The notes under the pieces were generated by a model. It was not told the DNA's origin. It searched no databases and saw only the letters and a program-made list of their open reading frames with translations. Both the position numbers and the translations under genes were made by a program. From Mycolicibacterium brisbanense (GTDB lineage Bacteria; Actinomycetota; Actinomycetes; Mycobacteriales; Mycobacteriaceae): a stretch of 64,000 nt of DNA. Within the stretch, counting starts at the first letter, position 1, and the number at the start of each line of letters is the position of its first letter. Below are positions 38,456-47,632 of this stretch, piece after piece. The stretch is from positions 124,001-188,000 of the forward strand of contig NZ_BCSX01000053.1 of NCBI RefSeq assembly GCF_001570425.1, read 5' to 3'.

Positions 38456-39874
38456 GTGAAAACAGCCCTGATCGCCCTTGCCGCCGGCGTCACGCTCGCC
38501 TCGGCGGGTTGCTCGCTGGACTCGGCGACGAAGTCGGCCAACACTGTCGACGTCGTCGTCGGCTATCAGTCCAAGACCATCAACACCGTCACGGCCGGAA
38601 CACTGCTGCGCGCCCAGGGCTATCTGGAACGGCGGCTGGCCGACATCACCACCCGCACCGGCACCAAGTACAACGTGACCTGGCAGGACTACGACACCGG
38701 CGCACCCATCACCGCGCAGATGGTCGCCGAGAAGATCGACATCGGATCGATGGGCGACTACCCGATGCTGATCAACGGCTCCAAGACGCAGGCCAACGAG
38801 CGCGCCAAGACCGAGATCGTCTCGGTCACGGGATACAACCCCAAGGGTGCGCTGAACATGGTTGTGGTAGCACCGAATTCGCCGGCGCAGACGCTGAACG
38901 ACCTGGCCGGCAAGAAGGTGTCGGCCAGTGTCGGATCGGCCGGGCACGGCATGCTGGTGCAGGCGCTCGGCAAAGACGGTATCGATCCCAACACCGGCGT
39001 CGAGGTGCTCAACCAGCAGCCGCAGATCGGCGCGTCTTCTCTGGAATCCGGGCAGGTGCAAGCGCTTTCGCAATTCGTGGCATGGCCCGGGCTGCTGGTG
39101 CAGCAGGGCAAGGCCAGGTTGCTGTACGACGGGGCCGAACTCAACTATCCGACCCTGCACGGCGTCGTGGTGCGACGCGCGTACGCCGCCGAGCATCCTG
39201 AGGTGCTCGACGCGTTTCTGCAAGCCCAACTCGACGCGACCGACTTCCTGAACACGAAACCGCTCGAGGCGGCCAAGATCGTCGCCGACGGCAGCGGTCT
39301 GCCGCAGGAGGTGGTGTACCTCTACAACGGCCCCGGCGGCACGTCGTTCGACGCCACGCTCAAACCGTCACTCGTCCACGCACTCAAAGGTGATGTGCCG
39401 TACCTCAAATCGATCGGCACCTTCGCCGATCTCGACGTCACCGGGTTCGTGCAGGACGCACCGCTGCGCGCCGCGTACGCCGCCCGCGGCAAGGATTACG
39501 ACGCCGCAGTGAAGTCCGCCGCGAACCCGTCGGTGCTCGCCGGCACGGACACGCTGTGCCACGCCGCCGTCGACAACCCGGCCACGGCCAGTGAGCTGTG
39601 GCTGGACGGTGCTGACGGTACGACGGCAGCGGCCAACCCGACCTGCCTGCTCAAGGCCATCCGCGACGCCGAGGGCCGCGGTGCGAAAGTCCGCGCCGCC
39701 TACGTCCCGGACGCCGAACTGGGCACCCGGTGGTTCGCCGACAAATCGGTATGGGTCCGCGACGGTGCCGGCTACCTGCCTTTCGGGACCGCGGCAGGCG
39801 CGCAGCGCTACAGCCGCGCCCATCCGGGTACCACGGTCGTCGACTACCAACAGGCTCTGGCAGGTGCGGTATGA
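38456..39874 (+). CDS. lipoprotein ABC substrate-binding protein with a C-terminal NosL-like domain
   Basis: The 472-residue protein starts at a GTG with AGAGGA before it. The lipobox LASAGC puts the lipid on Cys19. Residues about 30-355 are a nitrate/sulfonate/taurine-type (NMT1/SsuA-like) binding domain. The last 110 residues (363-472) do not belong to that fold. They carry TDTLCHAAVDNPATASELWL, PTCLLKAIRD, RAAYVPDAELGTRWF and LPFGTAAGAQRYSRAHPG, which by eye match NosL copper-chaperone-like proteins. A fusion of the two is unusual. It overlaps the permease gene as ATGA. Confidence 0.82.
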   Translation: MKTALIALAAGVTLASAGCSLDSATKSANTVDVVVGYQSKTINTVTAGTLLRAQGYLERRLADITTRTGTKYNVTWQDYDTGAPITAQMVAEKIDIGSMGDYPMLINGSKTQANERAKTEIVSVTGYNPKGALNMVVVAPNSPAQTLNDLAGKKVSASVGSAGHGMLVQALGKDGIDPNTGVEVLNQQPQIGASSLESGQVQALSQFVAWPGLLVQQGKARLLYDGAELNYPTLHGVVVRRAYAAEHPEVLDAFLQAQLDATDFLNTKPLEAAKIVADGSGLPQEVVYLYNGPGGTSFDATLKPSLVHALKGDVPYLKSIGTFADLDVTGFVQDAPLRAAYAARGKDYDAAVKSAANPSVLAGTDTLCHAAVDNPATASELWLDGADGTTAAANPTCLLKAIRDAEGRGAKVRAAYVPDAELGTRWFADKSVWVRDGAGYLPFGTAAGAQRYSRAHPGTTVVDYQQALAGAV

Positions 39875-40734
39875 CCACCACCGACGCCGCGCCGGTCACG
39901 GGAGCAACCGCGCCGGTGGCCAGCACGGGCGCGGCGACCACGCGCCGGGCCTCCTCACCCTGGCCGCACCGTGTGGTGCGGCTGGCGTCGGTGCTTGCCG
40001 CGGTCGGGCTGTGGCAGCTGTTGACCGCCAATCACATTCGCTTCGGCCTGCGCTTCGACACGTTGCCGACCGTCACCGAGATCGCCGCTGCGCTGGCGCA
40101 CCGCGTCGGGACCGAAGAGTACTGGCTGGATCTGGGGCAGTCGTTGATCCGGATCCTCACCGGCTTCGGACTGGCCGCTGTCGTCGGTGTGATCACCGGC
40201 ATCCTGCTGGGCCGCTCGACGCTGTTCGCCGACGTCCTCGGCCCGCTGACCGAACTGGCCCGGCCGATTCCGGCCATCGCGATGGTGCCGGTGGCCATCC
40301 TGCTGTTCCCCAGCGACGAGGCCGGAATCGTGTTCATCACGTTCCTGGCGGCGTACTTCCCGATCATGGTCAGCGTGCGGCACGCAGTGCGGGCGCTGCC
40401 GACCATCTGGGAGGACTCGGTGCGCACCCTCGGTGGTGGACGTCTCGACGTGCTGCGGCTCGTCGTGCTGCCGGGCATCCTGCCCGGCTTGTTCGGTGGG
40501 CTGTCGGTGGGCATGGGTGTCGCGTGGATCTGCGTGATCTCGGCCGAAATGATCTCGGGCCGGCTCGGTGTCGGCTACCGCACGTGGCAGGCGTACACGG
40601 TGCTGAACTATCCCGACGTGTTCGTCGGCATCATCACCATTGGCGTGCTCGGTTTCGGCACGGCCGCCGCGGTCGAGCTGATCGGTCGCCGCGCAACCCG
40701 CTGGCTGCCCCGCGCCGAGGAGAACGGTCGATGA
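39871..40734 (+). CDS. ABC transporter permease (SsuC/TauC/NrtB type)
   Basis: The 287-residue protein has six or so hydrophobic segments and the EAA-type loop (VRTLGGGRLDVLRLVVLPGILPGLFGGL) that contacts the ATPase. It resembles permeases for sulfonates, taurine or nitrate. The N-terminal 30 residues are Ala/Thr-rich and polar. It starts on the stop of the binding protein and is followed by the ATPase with another 4-nt overlap. It should form the membrane pore of the importer. Confidence 0.9.
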   Translation: MTTTDAAPVTGATAPVASTGAATTRRASSPWPHRVVRLASVLAAVGLWQLLTANHIRFGLRFDTLPTVTEIAAALAHRVGTEEYWLDLGQSLIRILTGFGLAAVVGVITGILLGRSTLFADVLGPLTELARPIPAIAMVPVAILLFPSDEAGIVFITFLAAYFPIMVSVRHAVRALPTIWEDSVRTLGGGRLDVLRLVVLPGILPGLFGGLSVGMGVAWICVISAEMISGRLGVGYRTWQAYTVLNYPDVFVGIITIGVLGFGTAAAVELIGRRATRWLPRAEENGR

Positions 40735-41477
40735 CCACGACACTGACCAGCACCGGCATGCGCCTGGAGCTCGACGCGATCACGTTGTCCTACACCGGAA
40801 CCCCGGTGATCGACGGGCTGAGCCTGACCGTGCAGCCCGGCGAGATCCTGGTGCTCACCGGACCGTCGGGTTGCGGCAAGTCGACGGTGCTGCGCGCGCT
40901 GACCGGGCTGCTGCGACCCGACGCGGGCCGGGTGCTGGCCGACGACGTGCCGGTCACCACCACCTCGCGGGACCGGGGCATGGTGTTCCAGGACAGCGCC
41001 CTGTTGCCGTGGCGCAGTGTCCGGTCCAACATCGAAGTGGCACTGCAACTTCGGGGAGAACCGAAGGCGGGTCGCCGGGAACGCGCCGACCGCTGGATCG
41101 CCGAGGTGGGGCTGGACGGCTTCGGCGATTTCCTGCCCAAGAGCCTTTCCGGCGGTATGCGTCAACGGGTTCAGCTGGCGCGCGGGCTGGCCGGGGCGCC
41201 GCGTGCGGTGATGATGGACGAGCCGTTCGCCGCGCTGGACACCCAGACCCGGTCCGCCATGCAACGACTGCTCATCGACACGTGGCGGGCGCACCCGACG
41301 ACGATCGTCTTCGTCACCCACGATGTCGACGAAGCGCTGGCCCTGGGGGACCGGGTTGCTGTGCTCGGGCGCGCCGGCCAACCGTTGCGTGCACTCATCG
41401 AGGTGCCCGAACCGCGCACCGACGTTCAACGTTCGGCGGTACGCGCCGAGATCATTGCCGCACTGGAGCAATCATGA
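40731..41477 (+). CDS. ABC transporter ATP-binding protein (SsuB/TauB type)
   Basis: The 248-residue ATPase has Walker [10 protein letters not shown], a Q-loop ([14 protein letters not shown]), the signature [15 protein letters not shown], Walker [12 protein letters not shown] and the H-loop VTHDVDEAL. The PW in the Q-loop region is usual for the sulfonate/nitrate subfamily. It energises the importer. The ATGA overlaps at both ends keep it in stoichiometry with the permease and the flavoprotein. Confidence 0.93.
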   Translation: MTTTLTSTGMRLELDAITLSYTGTPVIDGLSLTVQPGEILVLTGPSGCGKSTVLRALTGLLRPDAGRVLADDVPVTTTSRDRGMVFQDSALLPWRSVRSNIEVALQLRGEPKAGRRERADRWIAEVGLDGFGDFLPKSLSGGMRQRVQLARGLAGAPRAVMMDEPFAALDTQTRSAMQRLLIDTWRAHPTTIVFVTHDVDEALALGDRVAVLGRAGQPLRALIEVPEPRTDVQRSAVRAEIIAALEQS

Positions 41478-44167
41478 CCGAACCGACCGCGATCCCCGCC
41501 ATCACCGACGCGGTGCACCTGGAGTGCGACGTCCTGGTGATCGGGGGCGGCACCGCAGGCACGATGGCCGCGCTCACGGCCGCCGAGAACGGGGCGCAGG
41601 TGCTCCTGCTGGAGAAGGCGCACGTGCGACACTCCGGCGCACTGGCCATGGGCATGGATGGGGTGAACAACGCCGTCATCCCCGGTAAGGCCATCCCGGA
41701 GGACTACGTCGCCGAGATCACCCGCGCCAACGACGGAATTGTCAACCAGCGCACCATCTATCAAACCGCCACCCGTGGTTTCGCGATGGTGCAGCGGCTC
41801 GAGCGCTACGGGGTCAAGTTCGAGAAGGACGAGCACGGCGAGTACGCAGTGCGGCGGGTACACCGCTCGGGGTCCTACGTGCTGCCGATGCCCGAAGGCA
41901 AGGATGTCAAGAAGGCGCTCTACCGCGTCCTGCGGCAACGCTCGATGCGCGAGAAGATCCGGATCGAGAACCGCTTCATGCCGGTACGGGTGCTCACTGC
42001 CGGGGGACGCGCGGTCGGGGCCGCCGCATTCAACACGCGCACCGGGGAATTCGTGACGGTCGCGGCCAAGGCGGTGATCCTGGCCACCGGGGCCTGCGGG
42101 CGGCTGGGGCTGCCCGCCTCGGGTTATCTCTACGGCACCTACGAGAACCCCACCAACGCCGGTGACGGCTACGCGATGGCCTACCACGCCGGGGCCGAGC
42201 TCTCCGGTATCGAGTGCTTCCAGGTCAATCCGCTGATCAAGGACTACAACGGTCCGGCGTGCGCGTATGTGGCCAACCCTTTCGGCGGCTACCAGGTCAA
42301 CGCGCTCGGCGAGCGGTTCGTCGACTCAGACTACTGGTCGGGCCAGATGATGGCCGAGGTGAAGCGGGAGATCGAATCGGCCCGCGGCCCGATCTACCTC
42401 AAGCTCAGCCATCTGCCCGACGAGACGCTGACCGCTATCGAGAACATCCTGCACACCACCGAACGGCCGACCCGTGGGACCTTCCACGCCAACCGCGGGC
42501 ACGACTACCGCAGTCATGACATCGAGATGCACATTTCCGAGATCGGTTTGTGCAGTGGGCATTCCGCGTCCGGCGTGTGGGTCGATGAGCATGCCCGCAC
42601 GACGGTGCCCGGGCTGTATGCGGCGGGCGACCTGGCCTGCGTGCCGCACAACTACATGATCGGGGCCTTCGTCTACGGTGACCTCGCCGGCGAGCACGCA
42701 GCCTCCACCCGCGCCGATGTCGAACTCCCGCAACAACTTCCGGCAGACCAGCTGGCCGAAGCGCACGAGCTCATCTACCGCCCGTTACGTCAACCCGACG
42801 GCCCGCCGCAGCCGCAGGTCGAATACAAGCTGCGGCGATTCGTCAACGACTATGTGGCGCCGCCCAAGACCGCGACCAAGCTGTCGATCGCGGTGCAGAC
42901 TTTCGAGCGGATGTCCGGCGAGGTAGCCGGAATCGGCGCGCGCACCCCGCATGAACTGATGCGCGCGGCTGAGGTCTCGTTCATCCGCGACTGCGCGGAG
43001 ATGGCGGCCCGTTCGTCGTTGACCCGCACCGAATCACGCTGGGGGCTCTACCATGAGCGCGCCGACCTGCCCGATCGTGACGACCAGGGATGGCGTTACC
43101 ACCTGAACCTGTACAAGGACGCCGACGGCACGATGCGGTTCGTCAAGCGGCCGGTGGCACCGTATTTCGTGCCGGTCCCCGGGCTGGAGCATCTGCCGTC
43201 CGATCATCCCGTGACACCGGTCGCGCAGCCCGAACTGCACGGTGGACGGGCGCCCGCCGAACCCCGCTCACGCGTGCGCGCGGAGGCTCCGGTGCAGCCG
43301 CCGTCGCCGCGGATCGCCGCGGTGCTGGCCCTGCAGGAGCCGTCGCTGGCCGAACTCGGTGGTTATCTGGCCGACCCCGATCCGGGGGTGCGGCGCACCG
43401 CGGTCGCCACGTTGGTCGAGCAGTTGCCCGAGGGCTACCAGGCAGCACTCGTCGACGCGCTGGCCGACGAGGACGCCGCCGTGCGGCAGGAAACCGCCGA
43501 TGGTGTCAGGGAACTCGTCGAGGTGCTGCCCCAGCCCGCAGCGTTCGCCGACCGACTCCAGTCACCGGATCCGGTGGTGCGCGCGGTCACTGTCTACCTG
43601 CTCAGTTCGCGACGCGTCGGCACCGTCGACGCCTACCGCGCGGCGGTTGCCGACCCGGATCATCGGGTGCGGATCGAGGCGGTGCGGGCCCTGGTGTCCG
43701 TCGACGACGCAGCGGGAGTGGCCGAGGCGACCCGCGACACCAACCGGGAGGTGCGGATCGCCGCCGCCAACGGGTTGGCGACGCTGCGTTCCGGTGCCGC
43801 CGCGGTGCGCGAATTGCTTGCCGACCCGGACCCGTTGGTGCGTGCGGCCGCCCTGGCGTCGCTGGGCGCGGTCGGCTGCGACGATGTCGACGTGCCCAAT
43901 GTGCAACGCGCACTGGAGGAGTCGGCCTGGCAGATCCGGCAGGGCGCGGCGCGCGCCCTGGCCGGTGCCCCGCCCGCGGTCGCGGTGCCCTCGCTGTCGC
44001 AGGCGTTGACCGACCAGCATCTCGACGTCCGCAAGGCCGCCGTGCTCAGCCTGAGCCGCTGGGTGGGTACCGAGGATGCCGCGCGGGAGGCGCTCACCGG
44101 TGCACTCGACGACGGCGACGCCGACGTCCGGGCGTATGCGCGGCACGCACTGTCGCGCGCGGGCTGA
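41474..44167 (+). CDS. FAD-dependent oxidoreductase (fumarate reductase/AprA superfamily) with HEAT-repeat C-terminus
   Basis: This 897-residue protein has an N-terminal FAD fold (LVIGGGTAGTMAALTAAENG, residues 22-41) and a C-terminal part of the FAD fold with VPGLYAAGDLACVPHNYMIGAF, as in fumarate reductase, succinate dehydrogenase and AprA flavoproteins. After a proline-rich linker (about 570-610) comes a tail of about 280 residues of HEAT-like helical repeats, with recurring LxDPDxxVRxxAVxxL units. It starts on the ATPase stop. With the ferredoxin it may form a two-part redox enzyme for an imported compound. Substrate unknown. Confidence 0.87.
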   Translation: MTEPTAIPAITDAVHLECDVLVIGGGTAGTMAALTAAENGAQVLLLEKAHVRHSGALAMGMDGVNNAVIPGKAIPEDYVAEITRANDGIVNQRTIYQTATRGFAMVQRLERYGVKFEKDEHGEYAVRRVHRSGSYVLPMPEGKDVKKALYRVLRQRSMREKIRIENRFMPVRVLTAGGRAVGAAAFNTRTGEFVTVAAKAVILATGACGRLGLPASGYLYGTYENPTNAGDGYAMAYHAGAELSGIECFQVNPLIKDYNGPACAYVANPFGGYQVNALGERFVDSDYWSGQMMAEVKREIESARGPIYLKLSHLPDETLTAIENILHTTERPTRGTFHANRGHDYRSHDIEMHISEIGLCSGHSASGVWVDEHARTTVPGLYAAGDLACVPHNYMIGAFVYGDLAGEHAASTRADVELPQQLPADQLAEAHELIYRPLRQPDGPPQPQVEYKLRRFVNDYVAPPKTATKLSIAVQTFERMSGEVAGIGARTPHELMRAAEVSFIRDCAEMAARSSLTRTESRWGLYHERADLPDRDDQGWRYHLNLYKDADGTMRFVKRPVAPYFVPVPGLEHLPSDHPVTPVAQPELHGGRAPAEPRSRVRAEAPVQPPSPRIAAVLALQEPSLAELGGYLADPDPGVRRTAVATLVEQLPEGYQAALVDALADEDAAVRQETADGVRELVEVLPQPAAFADRLQSPDPVVRAVTVYLLSSRRVGTVDAYRAAVADPDHRVRIEAVRALVSVDDAAGVAEATRDTNREVRIAAANGLATLRSGAAAVRELLADPDPLVRAAALASLGAVGCDDVDVPNVQRALEESAWQIRQGAARALAGAPPAVAVPSLSQALTDQHLDVRKAAVLSLSRWVGTEDAAREALTGALDDGDADVRAYARHALSRAG

Positions 44168-44190
44168 CGGCTCGCGGGTGTTGACTCCGC

Positions 44191-44229
44191 GGTGAGGGCG
44201 ATGACCACTCGAACGTCGTCACCCTCAGC
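44191..44229. terminator. hairpin between convergent flavoprotein and serine hydrolase genes
   Basis: GGTGAGGGCGATGAC (44191-44205) and GTCGTCACCCTCAGC (44215-44229) pair over most of 15 positions, with one wobble and two mismatches, around a 9-nt loop. It lies in the 68-bp gap between convergent genes and may serve both. Confidence 0.55.
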
Positions 44230-44235
44230 GCAGGC

Positions 44236-45450
44236 TCAGCGCTCGAGGGCCTGGTAGGTGCGCCGGACAAAGCGGGGTTGCGCGGACTGCAGCCGGGCCA
44301 GTGACGTGTTGCCCGCCACCGCGGCGGCGTCGACCGACATCTCCGGATGGTTCTGGATCAGGTACAGCAGGATCAGATCCGCCGACGGATCAGCCTGCCA
44401 CCACGTGCCGTACGCACCCGGCCAGCTGAACGTCCCCAGCCCGCCGGGCCCGTACAACTGCCGAGACTTCGCCGGATCGGTCACCACCGACAAGTTCAGC
44501 CCGAAGCCACGGCCCACCCAGAACGGCGATCCCAGAAAGGGATACCGCTTCTGCTCGGCGGTCAGCCGGTCGGTGCGCATCGCGGCGACCGACTGCTCGG
44601 AGAGCACCCGCACCCCGTCGACAGTGCCGCCGGCTAGCAGCATGCGGGCGAACGTCAGGTAGTCGTCGACAGTCGAGAACAGGCCCGAGCCGCCGGTGCA
44701 GAACGGCGGGTCGACAATCGGCGGCGGCCCCATCACGTCGTCGCGCAGCAACGTGCCCTCGGCGGCCGTGCTGTCGAGCTGGTACATCGTGGCCGCCCGG
44801 CGCCGCCCCGCCGCGGTCACCGAGAACGCGGTGTCGGTCATGCCCAGCGGCGCGAAGATGCGCTCGGCCAGCACCTGCGCCAGCGGCTTGCCCTCGATCC
44901 GCGACAGCGCGATGCCCAGCACATCGGTCCCATGGCTGTAGGTGAGCCGAGCGCCGGGCTGATGGGCGAGCGGCAACTCGGCCAACGCGGCCAGCCACCG
45001 GTCCTGGTCCTGACGCAACGGCAGCTTGCCGTACTCGCGGCTCAGCGGGCCGAGCACCGAGAACACATAGGCCAGGCCGCTGCGGTGGGTCATCAGGTCG
45101 TCGAACGTGATGGGTCTGCGAGCCGGTTCCGTGCGGTCCAGCGGCCCGCGAGGCTCGGTCAGCACCCGCATGTCGGTCAGTTCGGGCAGCCAGCCGGTGA
45201 CCGGCTCGTCGAGGCGAAGCTTGCCCTCTTCCACCAGAGCCATCGCGGCGGCGATGGTCACGGGCTTTGACATCGAGGCGATCCGGAAAATGGTGTCGCG
45301 CTGCATCGGGAGCCGGGCGTCGACGTCGCGGTAGCCCAGTTCGTTGACCTGCAGGACTTCCCCCGCCTGCCATACCAGCGTGACCGCACCCGAGAGCAGC
45401 CCGGCGTCGATGGCCTCCCGGATGGATGCTTGATTGCCGTCGAGGTTCAC
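44236..45450 (-). CDS. serine hydrolase, class C beta-lactamase / esterase family
   Basis: The 404-residue protein has the SxxK motif SMSK (Ser59-Lys62) and the YxH/YxN-like motif YSH (171-173), as in EstB-type esterases and class C beta-lactamase-like hydrolases. No signal peptide is seen, so it is probably intracellular, which argues against a true secreted beta-lactamase. The HGTDVLGIALSRIEGKPLAQ segment is typical of the family. It is divergent from the MHS transporter. Substrate unknown. Confidence 0.85.
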   Translation of the reverse strand: MNLDGNQASIREAIDAGLLSGAVTLVWQAGEVLQVNELGYRDVDARLPMQRDTIFRIASMSKPVTIAAAMALVEEGKLRLDEPVTGWLPELTDMRVLTEPRGPLDRTEPARRPITFDDLMTHRSGLAYVFSVLGPLSREYGKLPLRQDQDRWLAALAELPLAHQPGARLTYSHGTDVLGIALSRIEGKPLAQVLAERIFAPLGMTDTAFSVTAAGRRRAATMYQLDSTAAEGTLLRDDVMGPPPIVDPPFCTGGSGLFSTVDDYLTFARMLLAGGTVDGVRVLSEQSVAAMRTDRLTAEQKRYPFLGSPFWVGRGFGLNLSVVTDPAKSRQLYGPGGLGTFSWPGAYGTWWQADPSADLILLYLIQNHPEMSVDAAAVAGNTSLARLQSAQPRFVRRTYQALER

Positions 45451-45570
45451 CCCGCCACGTTAGCCGTCACCCGGGTCGCGGGCGCCATGGTGCCACCGGG
45501 CATTCCCGACAAGAATCGGCCGGGACTGCGCGATACTTCCCTGCGGACACCATGGCGTGAGAAGAGGCAG

Positions 45571-46911
45571 ATGACCCAGCAGGACCAGATCGACGGCGAA
45601 CCGAACTCCGTCGCCAGCCCCACCCCGAGCCCGATGAACAAGGTGGCCTTCGCCAGCTTCATCGGCACGGCCATCGAGTTCTACGACTTCTACATCTACG
45701 GCACCGCGGCCGCTCTGATCTTTCCCCACGTGTTCTTCCCGAACATGGGGTCCACGATGGCGACCATCTCGTCACTGGGCACCTTCGCGGTGGCCTTCCT
45801 GTCCCGCCCGATCGGGGCCGCGGTGTTCGGGCATTTCGGAGATCGCCTGGGCCGCAAGAAGACCCTGGTCGCCACGCTGCTGATCATGGGCTTGTCGACG
45901 GTGTGCGTCGGGCTGGTGCCCAGCGCGGCGAGCATCGGCATCGCGGCGCCGATCATCCTGCTGACGTTGCGGCTGCTGCAGGGGTTCGCCGTCGGCGGGG
46001 AGTGGGCGGGCTCGGCGCTGCTGAGCGCCGAATACGCACCTGCGGGCAAGCGGGGCACCTACGGCATGTTCACCCAGCTGGGCGCCGGCGCCGGCCTGGC
46101 GGTGAGCAATCTAGTGGTGTTCATCGTCAGTGTGACCGTCGGCGAGAAGAGCGCGGTGTTCCTCGACTGGGGCTGGCGGCTGCCGTTCCTGTTCAGCGCG
46201 GTACTGCTCATCGTCGCGCTCTACGTGCGGTTGAGTATCGACGAGACACCGGTCTTCGCCCGCGAGCAGGTCGCCGGAGGCGTGCCGAAAGCCCCGTTCA
46301 CCGAGCTGTTCCGCAGCCAGAGCAGACAGGTCGCACTCGCCGCGGGCTGCATGGTCGGCATCTTCACCATGAGCTTCCTCGGTGGCACGTACTTGATGAG
46401 CTATGCCAGCACCCGCATCGGGCACCCACGCAGTCTCATCCTCGGCGTCGGCGTGCTCGCCGGCGTGGCTTTGATGGCCTTCTCGGCGCTCTCGGCGGTG
46501 CTGTGCGACCGGTTCGGCCGCCGTCGCATCATTCTCACGGGATTCGCGCTCGCGTTGCCGTGGGCGTTCGTTGTGATGCCGTTGATCGACTCGGGTTCCC
46601 CGATCGGCTTCGCGGTCGCGATCGCCGGAATCTTCTGCATCTTCGGACTGTCCTACGGACCCATCGGATCCTTCCTGCCTGAGATCTTCGCCACTCGCTA
46701 CCGCTACACGGGTGCAGGGATGGCGTTCAATCTCGCGGGCATCGTCGGCGGCGCCATCCCGCCGCTGGTGGCCGGCGCGCTGGTGGCCAGCCTCGGCAGC
46801 TGGGCGGTGGGCCTGATGATCGCCTTCTTCGTCGTGGTCAGCATCGTGTGCACAGCCCTGCTGCCCGAGACGAAGGGGGCCGCGCTGGAAAGGACGGCCG
46901 CTGGCGCCTGA
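45571..46911 (+). CDS. MHS-family (metabolite:H+ symporter) MFS transporter
   Basis: The 446-residue protein has twelve predicted membrane segments. The N-terminus (AFASFIGTAIEFYDFYIYGTAAALIF) and the GHFGDRLGRKK loop after helix 2 are hallmarks of the MHS group, which imports carboxylates and related compounds with protons. The ATG at 45571 has AGAAGAGG before it. The stop at 46911 abuts the TAGGCT box that may start pyrR transcription. The substrate cannot be read. Confidence 0.88.
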   Translation: MTQQDQIDGEPNSVASPTPSPMNKVAFASFIGTAIEFYDFYIYGTAAALIFPHVFFPNMGSTMATISSLGTFAVAFLSRPIGAAVFGHFGDRLGRKKTLVATLLIMGLSTVCVGLVPSAASIGIAAPIILLTLRLLQGFAVGGEWAGSALLSAEYAPAGKRGTYGMFTQLGAGAGLAVSNLVVFIVSVTVGEKSAVFLDWGWRLPFLFSAVLLIVALYVRLSIDETPVFAREQVAGGVPKAPFTELFRSQSRQVALAAGCMVGIFTMSFLGGTYLMSYASTRIGHPRSLILGVGVLAGVALMAFSALSAVLCDRFGRRRIILTGFALALPWAFVVMPLIDSGSPIGFAVAIAGIFCIFGLSYGPIGSFLPEIFATRYRYTGAGMAFNLAGIVGGAIPPLVAGALVASLGSWAVGLMIAFFVVVSIVCTALLPETKGAALERTAAGA

Positions 46912-46970
46912 TAGGCTGCACGGCAGTTCGACGTCCTTTAACGATCCGTCCCGAGAGGCGGAGAAGGAGG
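46912..46970 (+). promoter_or_regulatory. pyr leader: candidate -10 and PyrR-binding stem-loop covering the Shine-Dalgarno
   Basis: TAGGCT (46912-46917) can serve as -10. Downstream, TCCTT (46934-46938) pairs with AAGGA of the Shine-Dalgarno (46964-46968). Above an internal bulge, CCG (46946-46948) pairs with CGG (46959-46961) and presents a loop with CCGAGAGG, like the PyrR-binding CNGAGAGG. PyrR is known to repress pyr translation in M. smegmatis, so UMP-loaded PyrR should stabilise this stem and hide the pyrR ribosome site. Confidence 0.7.
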
Positions 46971-46983
46971 TCAGGGTCACCTT

Positions 46984-47541
46984 ATGGGCTCTTCAAGTGC
47001 CGACCGGGAATTGATGTCAGCGGCGGACGTCGGCCGAACCATTTCCCGGATCGCTCATCAGATCATCGAGAAGACCGCGCTGGACGATCCCGCCGAGCGG
47101 GCCCGCGTCGTCCTTCTCGGAATCCCCACCCGCGGTGTGATGTTGGCCACCCGGCTGGCCGCCAAGATCGAGGAGTTCGCCGGCGTGACGCTGCCGCACG
47201 GCGCGCTCGACATCACGCTCTACCGCGACGATCTCAACTTCAAACCGCCGCGCCCGCTGGCCGCGACCTCGATCCCCGCTGGCGGCATCGACGACGCCGT
47301 CGTGATCCTCGTCGACGACGTGCTGTTCTCCGGGCGGTCGGTGCGTTCGGCGCTCGACGCGCTTCGCGACATCGGCAGGCCCCGCACCGTCCAACTCGCC
47401 GTGCTGGTCGACCGCGGGCACCGGGAGCTGCCCATCCGGGCCGACTACGTCGGCAAGAACGTGCCGACCGCACGCAACGAGAGCGTGCACGTGCTGCTGG
47501 CCGAACACGACGACCGTGACGCCGTGGTGATTGCCCGATGA
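46984..47541 (+). CDS. pyrR: pyr operon regulator / uracil phosphoribosyltransferase
   Basis: The 185-residue protein has a PRT-fold with PRPP loop [18 protein letters not shown] and the [11 protein letters not shown] insertion common to PyrR. It binds pyr mRNA with UMP and represses it; it can also make UMP from uracil and PRPP. It has an AAGGAGG site 13 nt before the ATG, within the predicted stem-loop. Its last codon and stop overlap a mini-ORF (ATGA at 47538), the first of a tandem set. Confidence 0.95.
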   Translation: MGSSSADRELMSAADVGRTISRIAHQIIEKTALDDPAERARVVLLGIPTRGVMLATRLAAKIEEFAGVTLPHGALDITLYRDDLNFKPPRPLAATSIPAGGIDDAVVILVDDVLFSGRSVRSALDALRDIGRPRTVQLAVLVDRGHRELPIRADYVGKNVPTARNESVHVLLAEHDDRDAVVIAR

Positions 47542-47632
47542 GCGCTTGCGCGAAGAGAGACACGTGGGATGAGCGCTTGCGCGAAAGAGGAGACAAGTGA
47601 GATGAGCGCCCGCGCGAAGAGGAGACAGTTGC
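47537..47632 (+). repeat. three tandem 31-33-bp units between pyrR and pyrB
   Basis: Units at 47537-47567, 47568-47600 and 47601-47632 share GATGAGCGC-(4)-GCGCGAA and end in a GAGGAGACA-like stretch. Each carries an ATG and, in the last two, a Shine-Dalgarno-like GAGGAGA close to the next ATG. A fourth, single copy lies before coaBC (59367-59396). The CGCTTGCG core also occurs, on the other strand, in the repeat within the DUF2126 gene. Confidence 0.85.
47538..47600 (+). CDS. 20-codon mini-ORF between pyrR and pyrB
   Basis: ATG at 47538 overlaps the pyrR stop as ATGA and opens a frame for a 20-residue peptide ([10 protein letters not shown]...), stopping at 47598-47600. It may serve translation coupling rather than make a functional peptide. 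No family is recognised. An in-frame alternative ATG at 47569 opens a 22-residue frame that includes the next mini-ORF. Confidence 0.35.
   Translation: MSACAKRDTWDERLRERGDK

Noticed and set aside
40871-41473. N-terminal extension of the flavoprotein frame
   Set aside because: It lies inside the ABC ATPase gene in another frame and is Arg-rich shadow; the ATG at 41474 forms the ATGA overlap.
44236-45450. True beta-lactamase resistance gene
   Set aside because: No signal peptide is seen, and the motifs fit a broad serine-hydrolase family.
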